Positions 53,871 to 58,215 of a stretch of 58,215 nucleotides of DNA are shown here, in pieces. A program made the position numbers and the translations under genes. This DNA comes from Oscillospiraceae bacterium (GTDB taxonomy: Bacteria; Bacillota; Clostridia; Oscillospirales; Oscillospiraceae). The stretch's first letter is position 1, and each line of letters opens with the position of its first letter. The stretch covers positions 1 through 58,215 of the forward strand of contig JAFROD010000016.1 of the NCBI GenBank assembly GCA_017429835.1. Reading direction: 5' to 3'. The notes under the pieces are model-generated. The model was not told where the DNA came from. It saw only the letters and a program-made list of their open reading frames with translations, and did no database searches.

Positions 53871-55739
53871 TTATTTCGTATTTTTTTTGATGGTCAGAAC
53901 GTTTCTGCCGTCGCGGTACGCATAGTCCACGTCGTCCATGATGTTCTTCACCATAAAGATGCCGAGTCCGCCGATGGAACGCTCCTCTGCGGTGAGGGTC
54001 ACGTCGGGATCCTCGCGCTCCAGCGGATTATAAGGGCTGCCGTCGTCGGAGAAGGAGATCGTAATGCTTTCAGTGTTGGCGAGACAGGAGACGTCCAGCG
54101 TTTTTGCGCCGCTGTATTGGAGAATGTTTGCAATGATCTCGTCCACTGCCACGTAGATCTTTGCCGCGCAGGAGCGCGCCGTGTTATGCTGCGTCAGGAT
54201 CGCTTCAACGAACTGACGCACGTGCTCCGGCGTGATCTGACGCGTTTCCGCGTGCAGGGTCTTTCCTGCCGGGCTGTCTTCCTTCAGCGCGAGACAGAGC
54301 ATGGTAATGTCGTCAAACTGCGGCGCGTCCTGCACAAAGCGGTCGATGTCCTGCCGCACGGCGCGCAGTGCTTCCTTCGGCGCGGCGTCGGCAGCCGCGT
54401 TCAGCGCGGCGAGCATTCGCTCCGTTCCGTAGAGCGCGCCGGAGGCGTCGGTCGCTTCCGTTACGCCGTCCGTGTAGAGGAAGAGTTTTGCGCCGCGCTC
54501 CAAATACAGTTCGTATTCCGTGTACTTTATGCCGTCCATGCCGCCGATCACGAAGCCGTGCTTGTCCTTCAACAGTTCATACCTGCCGTTCGGCTGCCTG
54601 ACGACGGGATATTCGTGCCCGGCGTTTGCGGCAGTGAGCTTTCCGGTGGAGATCTCCAAAATGCCGAGCCACACCGTCACGAACATTTCTTCGCGGTTGT
54701 TCGAGCAGATCGTGGCGTTGGTATCGGTCAGGATCTGCGCCGGACGCTTGCCGCTCATGGCGTTGTTTGCCAGAATGATCTTCGCCGCCATCATAAACAG
54801 CGCCGCAGGAACGCCCTTGCCGGACACGTCCGCGATCACCAGACAGAGGTGATCGTCGTCAATGAGGAAGAAATCGTAGAAGTCGCCGCTGACTTCTTTC
54901 GCAGGATCCATCGTGGCGAAGACGTCGAATTCCGTCCGCCCGGGGAACGCCGGAAAGATGTTCGGCAGCATATCCGCCTGGATACGGGTCGCCAGCGTCA
55001 GCTCGGACTCGATCCGTGCGGTTTTGATATCTTTTTCATGCTGGGTGGTCACCAGCTCGCGGCCGCGTCCGGCAATGTTGCAGCTAATGATCGCGGTGAG
55101 CGTGAACATCAGAAAACGCGGCAGATAGTCAAAGAGCAGGGTGTTGCGGGTCAGCATTTGACCGAAACCCGGATCCCCCGCGCCCGCGTTCTTGATCGCG
55201 TCGCCCAGGAAACCGCCGGTCGCGATCATCTGCGTGCCCTCGGGGAAGGTCACGATATTGAGATTGATCATGCCGTTCGTCGCGCCCCATGCGGCGGACG
55301 CAAGAAACGCCAATGCGGAAACGACGGACGTAACGACGGTAAGCTTTTTGGAATAATATCGGCTGCTGAACACCACGGGAATGATCATCAGGAGCGCCGT
55401 CTTGTGGGTCAGAATGCTGTCCAGATTTGCGTAAACGATGATCAGCCCGAGAATCAGCAGGTGCTTCAGCCACCAGGCATCGTTTTTGACCGCGCGGCAG
55501 ACGACGACCAGCGCCGCGCTTGCAATGACCGCAGGGATCGCCGGGGAAGCGACCGATTCCCACGGAAGCAGGAAAACGCCGAACGCCGTCAGAAGCAGAA
55601 TGATGATCAGAATGATACCGCTGCTAAACAGGATCAGCGCGCCCAGACGGTTGCCCTGCACCTCCGTCTCGTGGAACACCTCGTCGGCCGTCAGTTTGTC
55701 ATGAAGCTTTCTGAAGTACGATTTGAGCTTTTCTTTCAT
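53871..55739 (-). CDS. Membrane PP2C phosphatase (SpoIIE-type) fused to a HATPase kinase domain
   Basis: A 622-residue protein. The N-terminal half has about six membrane helices (residues 30-240). A short linker helix (RIESELTLATRIQADMLPNI near 245) leads to the PP2C/SpoIIE phosphatase (about 265-470: VFATMDPAKEVSGDFYDFFL, LVIADVSGKGVPAALFM, DDITMLCL). The C-terminal HATPase_c domain (about 490-620) has AVDEIIANILQYSG (N-box), FSDDGSPYNPL and GGLGIFMV. ATG 55739 is chosen because the promoter start point falls within the longer frame. Phosphatase and kinase of a partner switch thus sit in one membrane protein. Confidence 0.92.
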   Translation of the reverse strand: MKEKLKSYFRKLHDKLTADEVFHETEVQGNRLGALILFSSGIILIIILLLTAFGVFLLPWESVASPAIPAVIASAALVVVCRAVKNDAWWLKHLLILGLIIVYANLDSILTHKTALLMIIPVVFSSRYYSKKLTVVTSVVSALAFLASAAWGATNGMINLNIVTFPEGTQMIATGGFLGDAIKNAGAGDPGFGQMLTRNTLLFDYLPRFLMFTLTAIISCNIAGRGRELVTTQHEKDIKTARIESELTLATRIQADMLPNIFPAFPGRTEFDVFATMDPAKEVSGDFYDFFLIDDDHLCLVIADVSGKGVPAALFMMAAKIILANNAMSGKRPAQILTDTNATICSNNREEMFVTVWLGILEISTGKLTAANAGHEYPVVRQPNGRYELLKDKHGFVIGGMDGIKYTEYELYLERGAKLFLYTDGVTEATDASGALYGTERMLAALNAAADAAPKEALRAVRQDIDRFVQDAPQFDDITMLCLALKEDSPAGKTLHAETRQITPEHVRQFVEAILTQHNTARSCAAKIYVAVDEIIANILQYSGAKTLDVSCLANTESITISFSDDGSPYNPLEREDPDVTLTAEERSIGGLGIFMVKNIMDDVDYAYRDGRNVLTIKKNTK

Positions 55740-55790
55740 GTTCATTCCCACTTTGCCGTTAATGTCGTTACTGTCTGCCTGAACGATAAT

Positions 55791-55819
55791 ATTATAAAGC
55801 ATAGCGCCGGGCGTTGCAA
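55791..55819 (-). promoter_or_regulatory. Promoter of the PP2C-STAS operon
   Basis: On the minus strand: TTGCAA (55819-55814), 17-nt spacer, TATAAT (55796-55791). Confidence 0.85.
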
Positions 55820-55913
55820 GCATTATTTGCGGCAGAGGCTTCCGGAAGGACGGCTTATATGCGCTTTTGCCGCCTCTCGACAGAAAATCGTGCGAAAAAG
55901 GTCGTTTTTTGTC

Positions 55914-55942
55914 TTGCCCCGCGGCATGAATTGCACTATAAT
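55914..55942 (+). promoter_or_regulatory. Promoter of the LtaS-like gene
   Basis: TTGCCC (55914-55919), 17-nt spacer, TATAAT (55937-55942), 36 nt before the start codon. Confidence 0.8.
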
Positions 55943-55978
55943 ATATATTGCTATGTTTGAGGAAACGAGGGGTTTGCT

Positions 55979-58048
55979 TTGAAGAAACTGAGAATGTGGA
56001 TGGAAAAGATCAATATTCCCGCGTGGCTGTTCATGTTCTGCGCGGTGGTATTCGATGAATTCATCTTGCATATCTGGACGCCGCGCGAGTTTGCGTTCCC
56101 GCGGCTTGTCACCGTGCTGGTGTGCGCGGCATTCTTCGGGCTGGTCTTCGCCCTGCTGACGACGATCGGCAGCTCCGCAAGAGTCAGCCGGATCCTGGCG
56201 CTGGTCTTCTCCCTGGTTTTCGCGTTCTTTACGATCCTGGAGTTCTTTATCCAGGACTCGTTCAAGACCTTCATGATCCTGTCGGACATTTTCGGCAACG
56301 CCGGCGACGTGGCGGGCGGCTTCGGCGACACGCTGGTCACGCTGATCCTGCACGGCTTCTGGCGAATCCTCGTCGTCCTGCTGCCGATTGCACTCTACGG
56401 CTTTCTGGGTCATCTCGGCAAATGGGGCAAGACGGGAAGCTGGATCACGCGCGTCGTGCTTGCCGGTCTTCTGATCGTCAGCTTCTTTGCAGGCATGCTG
56501 TTCGTTCGGACGGTTTCGCCGGACAGCAAAAAATATGACGAGGAATACACCTTTGACAGCGCCGTCCGCGCCTTCGGCCTGACCGAGGCGCTGACGCTCG
56601 ATCTCTTCCGCGGCGGCAACACCAATACGGACTTCGTTCCGTCCGAGGTGCCGACGGCTCCGACAAGGAAGACGCAGCCTTCGGACGAGCCTACAGAGCC
56701 GACGGACGTGCTGACGGAGGAATCGACGGAGCCGACGGAGGAGACCGTCGCCTACGGCGTGCATGAGTTTGACGTCGACTATGCCGTGCTGGCGGACGAG
56801 GAATGGAACGACCGGATCGCTTCGGCGCACCGCTTCGTCGCCTCGCAGACGCCCGCATCGGAAAACCAGTATACCGGCATGTTCGCGGGCAAAAACCTGA
56901 TCCTGATCACCGCGGAGGCGTTTACCAAGGAGGTCATCGACCCGGTTCGCACGCCGACGCTCTACCGCATGGCGCACGAGGGCATATACTTCACGGACTA
57001 TTATCAGCCCGCCTGGGGCGGGAGCACCTCGACGGGAGAGTTCTCCAACCTCTACGGCATCGTGCCGACCAACGGCGTCGCAAGCATCAAGAACATGATC
57101 TACAACAACAACGATCTGACGATCGGCAATCAGCTCCGCAGGCAGGGCTATTTCTCCGTGTCCTATCACAACGGCGAATACACTTATTACGAACGCCACC
57201 GTACGCACCAGATGATCGGTTACGACAACTTCTATGCTATGGGCAACGGACTCGAGCAGGGCGTCGCTTCCACCTGGACGGAGAGCGATCAGGAGATGAT
57301 CGAATACACCGTCCCGCAGTATATCGATCATCAGCCGTTCAGCGTGTACTATATGACCATCAGCGGACACTGCAACTACAGCCAGGCCAATAACGCGATG
57401 TCCAGGAAAAACTACCACGTCGTGGAAAACGAGGACTGGTCGGAGACGATCAAGTGCTACCACGCCGCCAACATCGAGCTGGAGAACGCGATGGCGAGTC
57501 TGCTCCGCATGCTGGAGGACGCGGGGATCGCGGACGATACGGTCATCGTCATCAGCCCCGACCACTATCCCTACGGTCTGGAGACGAGCTACGCCTGGTC
57601 GAACGGGCAAAGCTATATGACGGAACTGTACGGGGAACGGGTCAGCTCCTGTTTCATCCGCGACAATACGGCGCTGATTATTTGGAGCGGCTGCCTGGAG
57701 GGAATGAATCTGCAAGTGGACGCGCCGACCTACAGCCTCGACATTCTGCCGACGCTTTCCAATCTTTTCGGCGTGGAATACGATTCTCGCATGTTTGTCG
57801 GCAGGGACGTCTTCTCCGATCAGATGCCGCTGGTGCTCTGGAACGACTATAGCTGGAAGACGGAGTACGCGACCTATAACGGCGCGACCGGTCAGTTCAT
57901 TCCCGCAGAGGGCTACGAGCTGGACGAGGACTACAAGGATCAGATCGCCGCGATCGTCCGCAACAAGATCACCTTCTCCGACATCGTGCTGGAATGCGAC
58001 TACTACGGCGCGGTCATGAGCCATCTGCCCGGGAAAGAAGAACAATAG
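55979..58048 (+). CDS. LtaS-like sulfatase (polyglycerol-phosphate or phosphoglycerol transferase)
   Basis: A 689-residue membrane enzyme with about five N-terminal helices (to residue 180), a Thr/Glu/Pro-rich linker (EPTEPTDVLTEESTEPTEET near 238) and an extracellular sulfatase domain. The domain begins GKNLILITAEAFTKEVIDPV near 303 (metal Glu), has the nucleophile Thr in GGSTSTGEFSNLYGI near 348, SGHCNYSQAN near 461 and VIVISPDHYPYGLE near 522 (metal Asp/His). LTA synthases transfer glycerol phosphate from phosphatidylglycerol to a glycolipid. Start is TTG with GAGGGG upstream; an ATG six codons in is the alternative. Single gene. Confidence 0.9.
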   Translation: MKKLRMWMEKINIPAWLFMFCAVVFDEFILHIWTPREFAFPRLVTVLVCAAFFGLVFALLTTIGSSARVSRILALVFSLVFAFFTILEFFIQDSFKTFMILSDIFGNAGDVAGGFGDTLVTLILHGFWRILVVLLPIALYGFLGHLGKWGKTGSWITRVVLAGLLIVSFFAGMLFVRTVSPDSKKYDEEYTFDSAVRAFGLTEALTLDLFRGGNTNTDFVPSEVPTAPTRKTQPSDEPTEPTDVLTEESTEPTEETVAYGVHEFDVDYAVLADEEWNDRIASAHRFVASQTPASENQYTGMFAGKNLILITAEAFTKEVIDPVRTPTLYRMAHEGIYFTDYYQPAWGGSTSTGEFSNLYGIVPTNGVASIKNMIYNNNDLTIGNQLRRQGYFSVSYHNGEYTYYERHRTHQMIGYDNFYAMGNGLEQGVASTWTESDQEMIEYTVPQYIDHQPFSVYYMTISGHCNYSQANNAMSRKNYHVVENEDWSETIKCYHAANIELENAMASLLRMLEDAGIADDTVIVISPDHYPYGLETSYAWSNGQSYMTELYGERVSSCFIRDNTALIIWSGCLEGMNLQVDAPTYSLDILPTLSNLFGVEYDSRMFVGRDVFSDQMPLVLWNDYSWKTEYATYNGATGQFIPAEGYELDEDYKDQIAAIVRNKITFSDIVLECDYYGAVMSHLPGKEEQ

Positions 58049-58054
58049 AAAAAA

Positions 58055-58079
58055 GCAGGGAGCTGTGATCAGCTCCTGC
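58055..58079. other. Hairpin after the LtaS-like gene
   Basis: GAGCTG (58060-58065), TGAT loop, CAGCTC (58070-58075), extended by GCAG/CTGC with one bulge. No U-tract; termination is more likely completed at 58091-58130. Confidence 0.5.
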
Positions 58080-58090
58080 ACCTGGTAAGA

Positions 58091-58130
58091 TGAAAGTAGA
58101 CACTAAAAAAGTGCCTACTTTCATTTTTTT
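58091..58130 (+). mobile_element. Left end of an IS3-like element, with a terminator-like hairpin
   Basis: TGAAAGTAG (58091-58099) pairs with CTACTTTCA (58115-58123) and CACT with AGTG inside; seven T follow. The outer 20 nt match the right terminal repeat at 100-132. The hairpin would stop transcription entering from the host gene. Confidence 0.75.
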
Positions 58131-58163
58131 GTTGTAGAATTAGAGAAGAGAGGAGATGAAAAC

Positions 58164-58215
58164 ATGAGCAAGAAAGGGCAAGCACACCGGAAATGGAGCA
58201 AAGAGGATAAACTGA
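58164..58215 (+). CDS. IS3-like transposase OrfA, N-terminal start (partial)
   Basis: The frame starts MSKKGQAHRKWSKEDKL and runs off the window. Its lysine-rich start fits the helix-turn-helix OrfA of IS3-family elements. RBS AGAGGAG lies 8 nt upstream. With the left terminal repeat just before it, this is a complete element start, in the same orientation as the transposase tail at 1-99. Confidence 0.75.
   Translation, partial: MSKKGQAHRKWSKEDKL

Noticed and set aside
53871..55739. Sporulation SpoIIE itself
   Set aside because: The C-terminal HATPase domain and the STAS neighbour are not those of SpoIIE; there are no spoIIA genes.
53526..55982. Open frame of 818 codons antisense to the STAS and PP2C genes
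   Set aside because: The minus-strand genes have clear domains, RBS and promoter; the plus-strand frame is a shadow.

Overview
The window looks like a chromosomal segment of a fairly GC-rich member of the Clostridia (Firmicutes), probably a gut Oscillospiraceae-like organism. This rests on gene content, not on a database match: a Gram-positive PolC, an alaS T-box leader, type III glutamine synthetase, a lipoteichoic-acid-synthase-like sulfatase, an S-layer-homology protein, an OhrR repressor, and strong AGGAGG ribosome binding sites. Nearly every sigma-A promoter I could place has 17 nt between -35 and -10. Both window ends lie in an IS3-like element: the tail of a transposase and a right terminal repeat at 1-131, and a left terminal repeat plus transposase start at 58091-58215, in the same orientation.

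Layout. 170-5840: type III glutamine synthetase (minus), a DUF421 membrane protein, argD-argF and a YunG-like protein. 5900-8424: an accessory pocket holding an SLH-domain secreted protein, preceded by a structured leader RNA ending in an intrinsic terminator and flanked by dispersed palindromic repeats. 8425-20823: glnS facing a large housekeeping operon pyrH-frr-uppS-cdsA-dxr-rseP-ispG-polC (UMP kinase, ribosome recycling, undecaprenyl carrier, phospholipid and MEP isoprenoid synthesis, membrane proteolysis, replication). 20833-32784: udp, a small membrane protein, an S4/YlmH-like protein, T-box-alaS-HIT, comEC-holA-RNase M5-like-ABC-F, and an Mrp/ApbC ATPase. 32842-37576: a MacAB-type export operon with two different adaptor proteins. 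37634-43993: a hypothetical protein, a Fic remnant, a WYL regulator divergent from an AI-2E family transporter, then an FHA-SEDS fusion translationally coupled to a class B penicillin-binding protein.

44021-50730 is the most accessory part. It has two tRNA-Ser genes (GGA and CGA). Each is followed by an element made of an antisense copy of the tRNA T-arm and a conserved ACAGTCC/GGACTGT hairpin. A broken tRNA-Ser copy interrupted by a 110-nt insert lies upstream of the CGA gene. A 3.6-kb four-gene cassette (ohrR, glutathione peroxidase, CDF metal exporter, MBL-rubredoxin) sits between two near-identical copies of the tRNA 3' end, like a genomic island at a tRNA.

50800-58048: DegV, a sodium:solute symporter, a partner-switching pair (STAS antagonist plus a membrane PP2C phosphatase fused to a HATPase kinase domain), and an LtaS-like sulfatase. 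The best candidates for undescribed biology are the SLH leader RNA with three mutually exclusive pairings (6291-6453), the tRNA-Ser-associated element with its cassette (46587-50624), the two-adaptor exporter with a domain inserted in one adaptor, and the FHA-SEDS/PBP pair.
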